From positions 3,057,501-3,121,500 of the forward strand of contig NZ_CP152049.1 of assembly GCF_038630985.1 (NCBI RefSeq): DNA of 64,000 nt. Reading direction: 5' to 3'. Every line of letters begins with the position of its first letter. The stretch's first letter is position 1. Source of the stretch: Paenibacillus sp. FSL H8-0548. Lineage in GTDB: Bacteria; Bacillota; Bacilli; Paenibacillales; Paenibacillaceae. The translations under genes were made by a program, and so were the position numbers. Under the pieces are notes generated by a model. That model searched no databases. It saw only the letters and a list, made by a program, of their open reading frames with translations, and was not told the origin of the DNA. Positions 1 to 8,036 of this stretch are shown here, piece by piece.

Positions 1-405
1 GTATCTAAAATACAGCAGATAGAAAAGTTATTAAACAACGTTGCTGAAGTTACTGATCCATTTGAGTTAAGAGGGAAAGGGTGGGGAACTTTTGGCTCAC
101 AAACTTCACCAAATATTCTTTGGGCAAGTGTAGGAGGAGATTTGAATTCACTTACTGAATTACATCGAAAAATAGATGATAGTATGGACGGACTTTTCCC
201 GAGGGAAAATCGTGTATTTAGTCCTCATTTAACCATAGCTCGTCGCTATAAAGGGAAAGATCAGTTGAAAACTTCCATTGAGGATTACTTTCCAGATGCT
301 ATAGAATCAGTTATTAGTTGGTCAGTTAAAGAAATGAAATTATATGAAAGCAATCTTCAAAAAAAACCAATGTACAAATCTATCGCATCTTTTAAATTTG
401 TTTAA
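1..405 (+). CDS. 2'-5' RNA ligase / cyclic phosphodiesterase family protein, 5'-truncated
   Basis: The reading frame is open from the first base of the window, so this is the C-terminal part (134 residues) of a longer protein. It carries SPHLTIARR, the second H-x-T/S-x catalytic motif of the 2H phosphoesterase (LigT/ThpR) family; the first HxTx motif should lie upstream of the window. These enzymes hydrolyse or form 2',5' or cyclic phosphodiester ends on RNA. The gene is clearly AT-rich compared with xpt downstream, as are the two single genes at 15-17 kb, which may indicate recent acquisition. Substrate and start cannot be judged from this fragment. Confidence 0.75.
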   Translation, partial: VSKIQQIEKLLNNVAEVTDPFELRGKGWGTFGSQTSPNILWASVGGDLNSLTELHRKIDDSMDGLFPRENRVFSPHLTIARRYKGKDQLKTSIEDYFPDAIESVISWSVKEMKLYESNLQKKPMYKSIASFKFV

Positions 406-454
406 TATAATAATTATTGTTCAGTTTTGTGTTGACGATCCAAGGGGGAAATCT

Positions 455-629
455 ATGAGGACATATATAATTCTTGAAGAACGAGTCAACAAAATAAAAA
501 AAGTAATGCTATATGAAACGCATGAAGGAGTATATGTTTTTTTTATATGATACACACGAATGTGTTTTATCTCAGAAGCGTTTGGAGCCAAGGTATCCTG
601 GGATGCTAGTAGTGGAGCGGCAAGTATGA
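455..629 (+). pseudogene. small ORF, possibly broken by a frameshift in a T8 run
   Basis: An ATG at 455 follows a good ribosome binding site (AAGGGGGAAATCT) and encodes 31 residues ending ...KKVMLYETHEGVYVFFI with a stop at 548-550. The stop directly follows a run of eight T (537-544). Removing one T continues the frame as ...VYVFLYDTHECVLSQ... to a stop at 627-629, which reads more like a real protein (alternating hydrophobic and acidic residues). It could be a decayed small Paenibacillus protein, a sequencing error, or chance. No family is named with confidence. Confidence 0.25.
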
Positions 630-893
630 AGTTGCAACAACCACGATAGACGACGCATCGCTTAGATGGTCGAGCACGTAGATGAGTCATATTCTGCCTA
701 GATCTTATTAAGATTTATTCAGAAGGAGATCTCCGTGTAAACGACAAGGCAGAATCTTTATAATCACACGAAAAAACACACCTCCAATTGTTTTTGAGAA
801 CAAATAGTTAGTGTGCTTCATATGTGTATTGTGTTATCCAAGTGACCACTAAATCATTGACCCTGTGGATAAGCCATATTTCTTCAATAAGGA
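551..893. other. intergenic region without a supported gene
   Basis: No convincing reading frame lies between the small ORF and the tRNA. One inverted repeat is visible: ATTCTGCC at 691-698 and GGCAGAAT at 748-755, with AGATCT in both flanks of the loop (700-705 and 727-732). It is followed by CTTTATAATC, not by a T tract, so it is not a classical terminator. Nothing else stands out. Confidence 0.4.
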
Positions 894-977
894 TGCGGCC
901 GAGAGGACTCGAACCTCCACGGCTGTTACACCACTAGAACCTGAATCTAGCGCGTCTGCCAATTCCGCCACGGCCGC
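894..977 (-). tRNA. tRNA-Leu (anticodon CAG)
   Basis: The reverse complement folds as a class II tRNA of 84 nt. The acceptor stem is GCGGCCG with CGGCCGC and discriminator A. The D-arm contains GGCAGACGCGC, the anticodon stem CTAGA/TCTAG encloses loop TTCAGGT (anticodon CAG, reading CUG), a variable arm follows, and the T-arm contains GGTTCGAGTCC. CCA is not encoded. It is divergent from xpt, leaving only about 80 bp for the xpt promoter. Confidence 0.95.
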
Positions 978-1041
978 ATAATTTCTTTCAACAAAAAATA
1001 TATTATCATGAATAGGATGGGATAGTCAATATTATTTATAA

Positions 1042-1653
<612 letters not shown>

Positions 1654-1655
1654 AA

Positions 1656-1698
1656 TGCATTGACAATGCAGCCTGCATGTAACTATAATGCTTACATG
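1656..1698 (+). promoter_or_regulatory. sigma-A promoter overlapped by two perfect inverted repeats (Rrf2-family gene)
   Basis: TTGACA (1660-1665), an 18-bp spacer and TATAAT (1684-1689) form a near-consensus promoter for the gene at 1747. The -35 lies inside the perfect palindrome TGCATTG-A-CAATGCA (1656-1670). The -10 lies inside CATGTAA-N9-TTACATG (1676-1682 / 1692-1698). Repressor binding at either site would block RNA polymerase. Autoregulation by the encoded Rrf2 protein is the simplest inference. Confidence 0.75.
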
Positions 1699-1746
1699 AT
1701 TAGAAAAGCTTGATATATTTATTGAATTGGACAGGAGGTAATTACG

Positions 1747-2172
1747 TTGACTAGCAACCGATTTGCAGTGGCGGTTCACATATTGACGTTATTGGAGACG
1801 AATAAGACAGAACGGTTAACCTCAGACTGGATCGCTGGCAGCGTAAACACGAACCCTGTTGTTATCCGTAGAATTATGGGATTACTGAATAAGGCGGGAC
1901 TTGTCGCAACGAACGCCGGGGTAGCGGGCGCCACGCTGACAAGGCAGGCAAGCGAAATTACGCTTTTGGACATTTACAGTGCCGTTCACAATCAAGGGCA
2001 AGACGAGTTATTCGCTATACATGAGAAGCCTAATCCGGATTGCTCGGTTGGCCGTCACATTCAATCATCGCTTGAATCAGCCTTTAGCGAAGCGCAGAAG
2101 GCGATGGAGAATAAGCTCGCAGATATTACGCTTGAGCAAATTTCGCAGGATATTGTTAATAAAATGAACTGA
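1747..2172 (+). CDS. Rrf2-family transcriptional regulator, YwnA-like
   Basis: A 141-residue DNA-binding protein with an N-terminal winged helix-turn-helix (residues about 1-75) including SVNTNPVVIRRIMGLLNKAGL, then a dimerisation helix. It resembles B. subtilis YwnA closely (shared SVNTNPVV, FAIHEKPNPDCSVGRHIQ-like region, LLDIYSAV). It has a single cysteine (about residue 98, PDCSVG) and lacks the three-Cys cluster of IscR/NsrR, so it is not expected to hold an Fe-S cluster in that way. Start is TTG with AGGAGG 8-9 bases upstream. Its own promoter carries two palindromes that it may bind. The signal it senses is unknown. Confidence 0.88.
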   Translation: MTSNRFAVAVHILTLLETNKTERLTSDWIAGSVNTNPVVIRRIMGLLNKAGLVATNAGVAGATLTRQASEITLLDIYSAVHNQGQDELFAIHEKPNPDCSVGRHIQSSLESAFSEAQKAMENKLADITLEQISQDIVNKMN

Positions 2173-2187
2173 AGCAGCGTGAAGCTA

Positions 2188-2216
2188 AGAGAGGCCTATG
2201 AAGGCCTCTTTCTTCG
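2188..2216 (+). terminator. intrinsic terminator after the Rrf2-family gene
   Basis: Hairpin GAGGCCT (2191-2197) / AGGCCTC (2202-2208) with flanking AAGA/TCTT-type extension, followed by a T-rich tract. It sits 15 bases after the stop, and between two convergent genes, so it may also serve the minus-strand permease gene. Confidence 0.75.
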
Positions 2217-2218
2217 TT

Positions 2219-3052
2219 TTATCCTTTGGTTGCTCCAGCCGTTAGTCCTTCGATCAAAAAACGCTGCAGGAACAGAAATAATAAGGTTACGGGTACGGCG
2301 ACAAGGACAGCTCCTGATGCAAACATCGTAAATTCGGTGGAGTTGCGCTGGCTGACCATTTTGTAAAGTCCGACAGCTAAGGTCCGTTGTTCTTCCGTTC
2401 TTAGAATTAAATCCGCGAAAATAAAATCAACGAACGCTCCGTTAAAAATCATCAGACTGGCATAGGTGAGCATCGGCCGCGAGAGCGGTATAATGATGCT
2501 GAAAAAAACCTTTAAATGACTGGCGCCATCAATTCTGGCAGCATCCTCCAAGCTTTTTGGAATCGTATCGAAAAAGCCCTTGGCAACAAAGACATTCGTA
2601 ATGATGGCTCCCGTGCTGTACACCAGAATGAGCGCCCAATGCGAATTGAGCAGGCTCATCGCATTCAGTAGGACGAAGATTGCAATCATGGCCATAAAGC
2701 CTGGAAACATTTGCAGCACTAGAAACATTTTAAGTGTTGTCTTCCGACCGACAAAACGAAATCTTGAAATCGCATAGGATGCGAACAGAAGCAGAAAGGT
2801 TCCGATAAGCGTAGAAAATAATGCGACCTTGAGCGTATTTAAAAACCATATCGGATACTTCGTTTTCTCGAACAAATCGACATAATGCTGAAACGTAAAT
2901 TCACGTGGTATGAAGGTATCACTATAAAGGCTGTTCCCTGTTTTGAGTGAGGACAGAATAATCCACAAAGCAGGAAAAATGCTGATTACGGTCAGGACGC
3001 TTAAAATGAAGTAGCTTGCACGCAGCTTCCATTTGGACGAAGAAGTTTTCAC
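2219..3052 (-). CDS. maltodextrin-type ABC transporter permease (MalG/GanQ family)
   Basis: An inner-membrane subunit of a carbohydrate importer, 277 residues with six predicted membrane segments (first near residues 11-33). The cytoplasmic EAA loop, EDAARIDGASHLKVFFSIII, lies at residues about 169-188 and contacts the ATPase. Length and sequence fit MalG/GanQ (maltose or galacto-oligosaccharide systems). The GTG start overlaps the malF-like stop by 4 bp (GTGA), a mark of translational coupling. No ATPase gene is in the operon, so an MsmX-type shared ATPase is likely. Exact sugar cannot be read from the sequence. Confidence 0.9.
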   Translation of the reverse strand: MKTSSSKWKLRASYFILSVLTVISIFPALWIILSSLKTGNSLYSDTFIPREFTFQHYVDLFEKTKYPIWFLNTLKVALFSTLIGTFLLLFASYAISRFRFVGRKTTLKMFLVLQMFPGFMAMIAIFVLLNAMSLLNSHWALILVYSTGAIITNVFVAKGFFDTIPKSLEDAARIDGASHLKVFFSIIIPLSRPMLTYASLMIFNGAFVDFIFADLILRTEEQRTLAVGLYKMVSQRNSTEFTMFASGAVLVAVPVTLLFLFLQRFLIEGLTAGATKG

Positions 3053-4356
3053 TGGATCATGTCCTCCTCTTTGTAGGATCTTGTCCGTGTGTAGCTCCAG
3101 ATCGAGAATGTAGCTACGATAACGAAGATGAATATGCCGATCACGGATGCAAAGCTGAATTGCGACTGAAGGAGTGCCAGCTTATACAGCCATGTTACGA
3201 GCAGGTCGGTATGTCCTGCGAATTGATAATTGATATTGACAGGCTCTCCGTTCGTCAGTAAATAAATGACATTGAAATTGTTGATGTTGCCAGCAAATTG
3301 CATGATGAGAAGTGGTGCTGTGGAAAATAATACCATCGGCATCGTAATGTACCGGAACTTATGGATAGAGCCAGCACCATCGGCATCCGCTGCTTCATAC
3401 AGATCACGAGGAATGGTACTCAGTACACCAAAGGCAAGTATCATTGTGATGGGGATACCCATCCACATGTTGACGAGAATAACGGTGACCTTGGCCCAGA
3501 AGGGATCGGTCAGCCATGGAATTCCTTTTAAGCCAAAGAATTTCAAATAGCTGTTGACTGGACCAAACTGGTTGTTGAACATATTGCGCATGACAAGCAG
3601 TGACACCATATTCGGTATGGCAAAAGGAATGATTAGCGCTGTGCGCCAAAATTTTTTGAAGCGAATGGCTGGCTGATGAATGAGGATGGCAACGAGCACA
3701 CCACCGATATAAGTCGTTACGGTAGCCAAAATTGCCCATACGATCGTCCATTGCAGGACGCCGGTGAAAGTTGTGCTCCAGGCCTTGATGTTTATCATTT
3801 TCGAAAAATTGTCAAAGGCTACCCAGTCCACAAGATTGGCGGGAGGCAAGATGGGATCAGCGTAATTGGTAAAAGCGATAAGAATTGAGAAAATTAATGG
3901 CAATATGCTCAAAAAAACGATAGCAATAAAAGGCGGCAAAAGTACGAGGTAGGCAAAATGCTTCTGTTCAAGCATAACCAACGATTGTTTGAATGAATTG
4001 GGGCGCTTGCCCCGCGCTCTTTCTGCACTTACGATATGAGCGTCTCGAATATTGAGAATGTAGTAAGCGGCCATAAGCAGTGCAGCGAGCAGAGCGACCA
4101 AGCCTTTAATCATCATAAAGATCGAGTGGTCGCCTTCAACAAGCTTCGTCATTTTGCCTACCTTCACAAAGCCGCTCGGCGTATCGCCAAGCGTTATGAG
4201 GCCATGGATATAATCGTAGAGCTCAAATATAAAAAAATAGATGCCAAGCATGCCTGCCGCCAAAAACAGCAAGCCCTTTAGCCATTGCCGGTTGTATAGT
4301 TGACCAAGACCCATGAATAGGATGGACAGGATTGCGGCTTTGCTTTTGCTGCTCAT
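3049..4356 (-). CDS. maltodextrin-type ABC transporter permease (MalF/GanP family)
   Basis: Partner permease of the preceding MalG-like protein. It has the extended N-terminal region typical of the Gram-positive MalF/GanP group: two hydrophobic hairpins (SILFMGLGQLYNRQWLKGLL and a helix near residues 83-103) before the core six-helix domain. The EAA loop DLYEAADADGAGSIHKF is at residues about 319-335. I chose ATG 4356 because AGAGGAGAGG lies 10 bases upstream; the longer frame begins at ATG 4380 without a ribosome binding site. It follows the binding-protein gene after a hairpin that probably lowers its transcription. Confidence 0.9.
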   Translation of the reverse strand: MSSKSKAAILSILFMGLGQLYNRQWLKGLLFLAAGMLGIYFFIFELYDYIHGLITLGDTPSGFVKVGKMTKLVEGDHSIFMMIKGLVALLAALLMAAYYILNIRDAHIVSAERARGKRPNSFKQSLVMLEQKHFAYLVLLPPFIAIVFLSILPLIFSILIAFTNYADPILPPANLVDWVAFDNFSKMINIKAWSTTFTGVLQWTIVWAILATVTTYIGGVLVAILIHQPAIRFKKFWRTALIIPFAIPNMVSLLVMRNMFNNQFGPVNSYLKFFGLKGIPWLTDPFWAKVTVILVNMWMGIPITMILAFGVLSTIPRDLYEAADADGAGSIHKFRYITMPMVLFSTAPLLIMQFAGNINNFNVIYLLTNGEPVNINYQFAGHTDLLVTWLYKLALLQSQFSFASVIGIFIFVIVATFSIWSYTRTRSYKEEDMIQ

Positions 4357-4387
4357 GAGGTTATAACCTCTCCTCTTCAAAAGATAG

Positions 4388-4424
4388 GGACTTCACCCGG
4401 GCCGCTGATGGGAGGGTGAAGTCC
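4388..4424 (-). terminator. intercistronic hairpin / partial terminator between binding protein and permeases
   Basis: Perfect 11-bp arms GGACTTCACCC (4388-4398) and GGGTGAAGTCC (4414-4424) with a 15-base loop. On the minus strand the hairpin is followed by CTATCTTTT, a weak T tract. Such hairpins usually reduce read-through or protect the upstream mRNA 3' end, giving more binding protein than permease. Confidence 0.65.
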
Positions 4425-4456
4425 ATTATTGTTCGCTGCCAGTGGCTCGTCAGCGA

Positions 4457-5749
4457 TTATCTTGCTTTTAGACCGTCTTCAATCGTTTTGACCATGTTGT
4501 CGAGCGTAGTTTTAATATCGAGGCTTGGATTATCCCAAAGCGCCACGAAGGTTGCTTTCAAGGCCTCCCATACGAGATCGACGCCGGGAACGGACGACAT
4601 AGGTACGGAATTGCTGAACTGTTGGAAGAACCCGCTTGTGATGGGATCATTTTTGATGAGAGGATCCTCGCCTGCTTGCTTGTTAGTTGGAATCGCACCG
4701 GTCAGCTCATAGTTGAGCAGTTGATTTTCCTTGCTGCTTGCGAAGTTGGCAAACAATCGGGCAGCCACGGGATAAGCGCTATAAGAGTTGACATAGTAGG
4801 ATTTTACGCCAGAGAAGGAAATAGAATCATTGCCGTTAGGAAATTTCGGCAGCGGCGCCACGCCTAGATTCATACTGTCTTTAAATGCAGCGACCGACCA
4901 TGGTCCGTCTATATTGAGCGCAAGCTTGCCTTCCTTGAATAGCTGTGTTTTGACATCGTACGTGATGTCGCCGGCATTCATTGGCAGTATTTTTTTGAGT
5001 GTGCGCATATATTCGAATCCTTTAACGGTATCGCCCTTGTTCAGTCCGATATCGGAGGCGTTCGTATTGTTGTCGCCAAACATATAGCCGCCATAGCTGC
5101 CGATGAAGGGATATGTATAATAGCCGACGAACTCCCACATGATGGCGTATTTATTTTTATCAGGATCGTTAAACGTATCGGCAAAAGCTACGATTTCTTC
5201 CCAGGTTGTAGGAGGTTCGGGGAAAATATCTTTGTTATAGAACATCGCATACGTTTCTACTGATTTCGGATAGCCGTACAGAACGTTATCGAAGGACGAG
5301 GCAATGATCGCCGTTTCTAGGTTGTCAGCTTTCGTTTCCTCTTCAAAAACATCGTTAGGCAGAAGCAATCCCGCTTTAATGGCTAAACCGATCTGATCAT
5401 GAGGAAGGGTTAGAACATCGGCTGCTGTCTTGGAAGGGCCATCGGTCGTTAAACGGGCTCCTTGATCTCCACCTGCTACTACTTCTACAGTTACGGGAAC
5501 GCCATATTTTTCCTCAAACGCTTTTCCAACCTTTTGCATATAATCCTGCTGCTCTTGCGCCTCCCAAATGACGAGTTTTGCACCCGCTTCTGGCTTTAGC
5601 TCCTCGTCGTTCTCTACTGCTGCCAGGTCAGTGCCTTGATTTTTTCCTGCATTTTCATTCACATTCGATTTGCCTGCGTTGCAGGCGGCAAGCGCAAGCA
5701 CAAGGAAGGAACAGATAAGCGTAGTGACCCATTTTTTACTTTGCAACAT
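4457..5749 (-). CDS. extracellular sugar-binding lipoprotein (MalE/GanS-like)
   Basis: Substrate-binding component of the ABC importer, exported and lipid-anchored: positively charged N-terminus, hydrophobic stretch and lipobox LALAAC near residue 24 of the chosen start. The mature part is a family 1 solute-binding protein; motifs such as KLVIWEAQEQQ, GARLTTDGPSKTAADVL, GKLALNIDGPW and GVKSYYVNSYSAYP fit the maltodextrin/cyclodextrin-binding group. I chose ATG 5749 because AAGGGGTG lies 7 bases upstream; an in-frame ATG at 5785 lacks a binding site. It is the first gene of the operon and is preceded by a long leader with a terminator and a LacI/cre-like site. Confidence 0.9.
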   Translation of the reverse strand: MLQSKKWVTTLICSFLVLALAACNAGKSNVNENAGKNQGTDLAAVENDEELKPEAGAKLVIWEAQEQQDYMQKVGKAFEEKYGVPVTVEVVAGGDQGARLTTDGPSKTAADVLTLPHDQIGLAIKAGLLLPNDVFEEETKADNLETAIIASSFDNVLYGYPKSVETYAMFYNKDIFPEPPTTWEEIVAFADTFNDPDKNKYAIMWEFVGYYTYPFIGSYGGYMFGDNNTNASDIGLNKGDTVKGFEYMRTLKKILPMNAGDITYDVKTQLFKEGKLALNIDGPWSVAAFKDSMNLGVAPLPKFPNGNDSISFSGVKSYYVNSYSAYPVAARLFANFASSKENQLLNYELTGAIPTNKQAGEDPLIKNDPITSGFFQQFSNSVPMSSVPGVDLVWEALKATFVALWDNPSLDIKTTLDNMVKTIEDGLKAR

Positions 5750-5838
5750 TGTTGCACCCCTTTTGAATTTATTAAATGCATTCATGCCAATCTGAGCAAG
5801 GAACGATTAGAAGATCTCACCTCCAGAAGCGATGGAAA

Positions 5839-5903
5839 ACAAAAAAAGGCACAACCCCGGTTACACATAATGTGCTCGAGGTTGTACCTTTACAGGTAAC
5901 ATC
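5839..5903 (-). terminator. intrinsic terminator inside the malE leader, with a competing upstream hairpin
   Basis: On the minus strand a 12-bp stem (GGTACAACCTCG, 5886-5875, with CGGGGTTGTGCC, 5857-5846; two G-T wobbles) is followed by seven T (5845-5839). It lies between the promoter at 5953-5983 and the gene start at 5749. Just upstream, TGT(T)ACC (about 5903-5893) can pair with GGTACA (5886-5881), the 5' arm of the terminator, giving a possible antiterminator. The leader therefore looks like an attenuator; its ligand is unknown and the antiterminator is inference. Confidence 0.65.
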
Positions 5904-5952
5904 GCCTTTATATTGTGGTTTGAATTCCACGCATGTTGTATGATACGCCTTC

Positions 5953-5983
5953 ATTATATAGTGGCTTAAAAGCGCTTGCAAAT
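5953..5983 (-). promoter_or_regulatory. promoter with LacI-family/cre-like operator for the maltodextrin-type operon
   Basis: Minus-strand TATAAT (5958-5953) is preceded at 17 bp by TTGCAA. The -35 overlaps TTTGCAAGCGCTTTTA (5983-5968), whose centre AAGCGCTT is palindromic and matches the cre consensus with about two mismatches. It may bind CcpA or a local LacI-type MalR repressor encoded elsewhere. The predicted transcript starts near 5946, about 200 bases before the start codon. Confidence 0.6.
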
Positions 5984-6173
5984 ACCATTATCGATCAAAA
6001 TCATCCGAATATTAGAACAAATCGTCCGTTTACTCCGATTTTATGGATAAAGATGTCTATTTCTCTTATTTTGTAATTTTTGTTCTGATGGTTTCCAATG
6101 TTATTCTATTTCGTTAGCATATTTTCCAGTCTCTTCACAAACAATGATAGTAAAAGGTGAGGGAAGTGCAGCA

Positions 6174-7046
6174 ATGAAGAGCAGGAATGAATGTTTAGAG
6201 AGAAAATCTGGAGCAAACAGAAATAGCGTGAGGATCAAAGCCTGTAAGAAAGCGAGCTTTATTATGGTTATTACTGGTTTTATTTTAGCTATTGGAAGCT
6301 TTAGTGTCTCTAATGAGGTCTCGGCAGAGCCGCAAGTGAACCGAACGATTTCCATTGTTATTGATGATTTTGGCAATGGAATGAGCGGAACAGCAGAAAT
6401 GCTGAAGCTTCCTGTAAAAATAACGGTAGCTATCATGCCTTTTCTGCCAACAACGAAGCAGGATGCAGAGGAGGCCTACCGCTTAGGCCATGATGTCATT
6501 GTGCATATGCCGATGGAGCCTAATAAAGGAATGAAAAAGTGGCTAGGTCCAGGAGCATTGACGACAGATTTGAATGATGCTGAGGTTAGGAAGCGTGTGG
6601 AGGAGGCTATCAACGATGTGCCTCATGCGATTGGTATGAACAACCATATGGGCTCGAAGGTAACATCAGACGAGAGAATGATGCGAATCGTGCTTAGTGT
6701 GTGCAAGGAGCGGGGCTTGTTTTTCCTCGATAGCCGGACCTCCTACAAAACCGTTGTGCCAAAAATTGCAGCGGAGATTGGTGTTCCGATCGTTTCCAAC
6801 GATGTTTTTCTAGACGATGTCCATTCGGTGGAGCATATTACGAAGCAGATTGGCATGCTGCGCAAGCATTTGGAAGCACACGTGAGCTGCATCACCATAG
6901 GACATGTTGGACCAGGCGGTTTGAAGACAGCCGCCGTTCTCAAGCAGTCTATCCCTGTGATGCAGCAAAACGTGCAATTTGTGAAGCTGACAGCGCTGAT
7001 TAATGGAGGATTAATGAATGATCCACTTGTATTGCCTAATTCCTGA
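6174..7046 (+). CDS. divergent polysaccharide deacetylase family protein (YibQ-type)
   Basis: A secreted protein of about 290 residues belonging to the divergent polysaccharide deacetylase family (PF04748 type). After a signal/anchor segment (FIMVITGFILAIGSFSV) come the family landmarks: SIVIDDFGNG, VKITVAIMPFLP, GHDVIVHMPMEP, AIGMNNHMGSKVTSD, FFLDSRTS and CITIGHVGPGG. It probably acts on cell-envelope carbohydrate; catalytic activity of this family is poorly defined. I chose ATG 6174 (GGTGAGG about 11 bases upstream) over ATG 6144, which has no binding site. Its last 36 bases overlap the end of the convergent amidase gene. Confidence 0.88.
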   Translation: MKSRNECLERKSGANRNSVRIKACKKASFIMVITGFILAIGSFSVSNEVSAEPQVNRTISIVIDDFGNGMSGTAEMLKLPVKITVAIMPFLPTTKQDAEEAYRLGHDVIVHMPMEPNKGMKKWLGPGALTTDLNDAEVRKRVEEAINDVPHAIGMNNHMGSKVTSDERMMRIVLSVCKERGLFFLDSRTSYKTVVPKIAAEIGVPIVSNDVFLDDVHSVEHITKQIGMLRKHLEAHVSCITIGHVGPGGLKTAAVLKQSIPVMQQNVQFVKLTALINGGLMNDPLVLPNS

Positions 7047-7712
7047 AGCGATAGCCGCAGCAATCTCCTCTTGACGCAGCGGATCTGTCAGCATAGCGCG
7101 ATCGCTGCCGCTGCTAATAAAGCCCATCTCAACGATTACAGCTGGCTGCTCTACCCGTTTGAGCAAATAAAACGTCTTTCCTTCACGTGGAAGGAAGGCC
7201 GTTTTTTGTTGTCGGTTAAGCGCATCCTGAATGCAAAAGGCGAGAAGTGAGCTTTCTCCATTCGTTTGATGCAGAACAAGCGGTCCTTTTTTCGTTGGCT
7301 TCTTGGACCAATTGACATGCAGGCTAATCAGGAGCTCACTTTCAATTTCCTCCGTAAGCTGGCGTCGATGCGATAAATCCTTGCGATGTCTGGAACGCGT
7401 CATATGCCAGCGATTGTCTTCACTTAACGCATAATCTCCTGTTCGATTAAGTACGGCGGGAATGTTGTGACTGCGCAAAATCGTATAGAGCTTTCGGGCA
7501 ATCGCCAAATTAATGTCTTTCTCGAGAATATCGGATGAAGTGGCTCCGCCATCTACGCCGCCATGTCCAACGTCAATAATGACAACGGTGGATGGAAGCG
7601 CCCAGTCCTGATCGGTGCCTACGGGCAGCATAGGCCAAGCAGCAGCACTGGACGAGCTGATACAAGAAGCGATCAAACAGGCAAATAAGACTAATGTCAT
7701 TCTACGAAACAT
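7011..7712 (-). CDS. N-acetylmuramoyl-L-alanine amidase, CwlD-like
   Basis: Zinc amidase (Amidase_3 fold) cleaving the MurNAc-L-Ala bond of peptidoglycan. An N-terminal signal segment (residues about 5-25) exports it. Zinc ligands are H50 in IIDVGHGGVDGGA, E64 in DILEKDINLA and H132 in LLISLHVNW; the catalytic Glu is E195 in VIVEMGFIS. The length (233 residues) matches CwlD, which makes muramic-lactam in spore cortex. CwlD normally works with the deacetylase PdaA; the convergent neighbour here is a different deacetylase family, but the pairing of amidase and deacetylase is suggestive. Other CwlD-type sporulation or germination amidases are possible. Confidence 0.85.
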   Translation of the reverse strand: MFRRMTLVLFACLIASCISSSSAAAWPMLPVGTDQDWALPSTVVIIDVGHGGVDGGATSSDILEKDINLAIARKLYTILRSHNIPAVLNRTGDYALSEDNRWHMTRSRHRKDLSHRRQLTEEIESELLISLHVNWSKKPTKKGPLVLHQTNGESSLLAFCIQDALNRQQKTAFLPREGKTFYLLKRVEQPAVIVEMGFISSGSDRAMLTDPLRQEEIAAAIASGIRQYKWIIH

Positions 7713-7774
7713 GTTGACGATACCTCCAGCTTGCTTTTGTCATAAGGTTATCGTGGCTATTTGGAGGAAAACTC

Positions 7775-7822
7775 ATGCATGTTTACTTACGGATACTGCT
7801 GGGCAAACTGAAAACATCATAA
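7775..7822 (+). CDS. 15-residue ORF with a strong ribosome binding site
   Basis: ATG 7775 follows TTGGAGGAAAACTC and encodes MHVYLRILLGKLKTS before TAA, 25 bases upstream of the yqzE-like start. The Shine-Dalgarno is as good as any in the window. It may be a leader peptide coupled to yqzE or a chance ORF; no homologue is known to me. Confidence 0.25.
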   Translation: MHVYLRILLGKLKTS

Positions 7823-7847
7823 GAAAAGAATTTAAGGGGTGGGAGAT

Positions 7848-8036
7848 ATGGCGAATAGCGATGAATATGTAAAATATATGACGGAGCAATTAGTAACCTA
7901 TCTGGATACGCCAAGAGCAGAACGAAAGCAGACCAGATCGTCAGCCAAAGCGCTAAGAGAGCCTTGGCTGACACGTTGGTTCGGCTGGGGACCGGTCAGC
8001 GTCATCCTATGGTGGAGAGGCAGATCAGAGCGTTAG
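7848..8036 (+). CDS. yqzE: YqzE family protein
   Basis: A 62-residue protein of unknown function. Features match the YqzE family of Bacilli: N-terminal DEYVKYMTEQLVTYLDTP followed by a basic stretch (RAERKQTRS) and a C-terminal WLTRWFGWGP hydrophobic segment. ATG 7848 is chosen because AAGGGGTGGGAG ends just upstream; GTG 7839 is in frame but inside that site. In B. subtilis yqzE lies by the comG operon and near yqhG/yqhH; the nearby yqhGH genes here preserve part of that synteny. Its stop overlaps the convergent gene by 4 bp. Confidence 0.85.
   Translation: MANSDEYVKYMTEQLVTYLDTPRAERKQTRSSAKALREPWLTRWFGWGPVSVILWWRGRSER

Noticed and set aside
421-690. Minus-strand 89-codon open frame
   Set aside because: No ribosome binding site, odd composition, and it overlaps the small plus-strand ORF; looks like chance.
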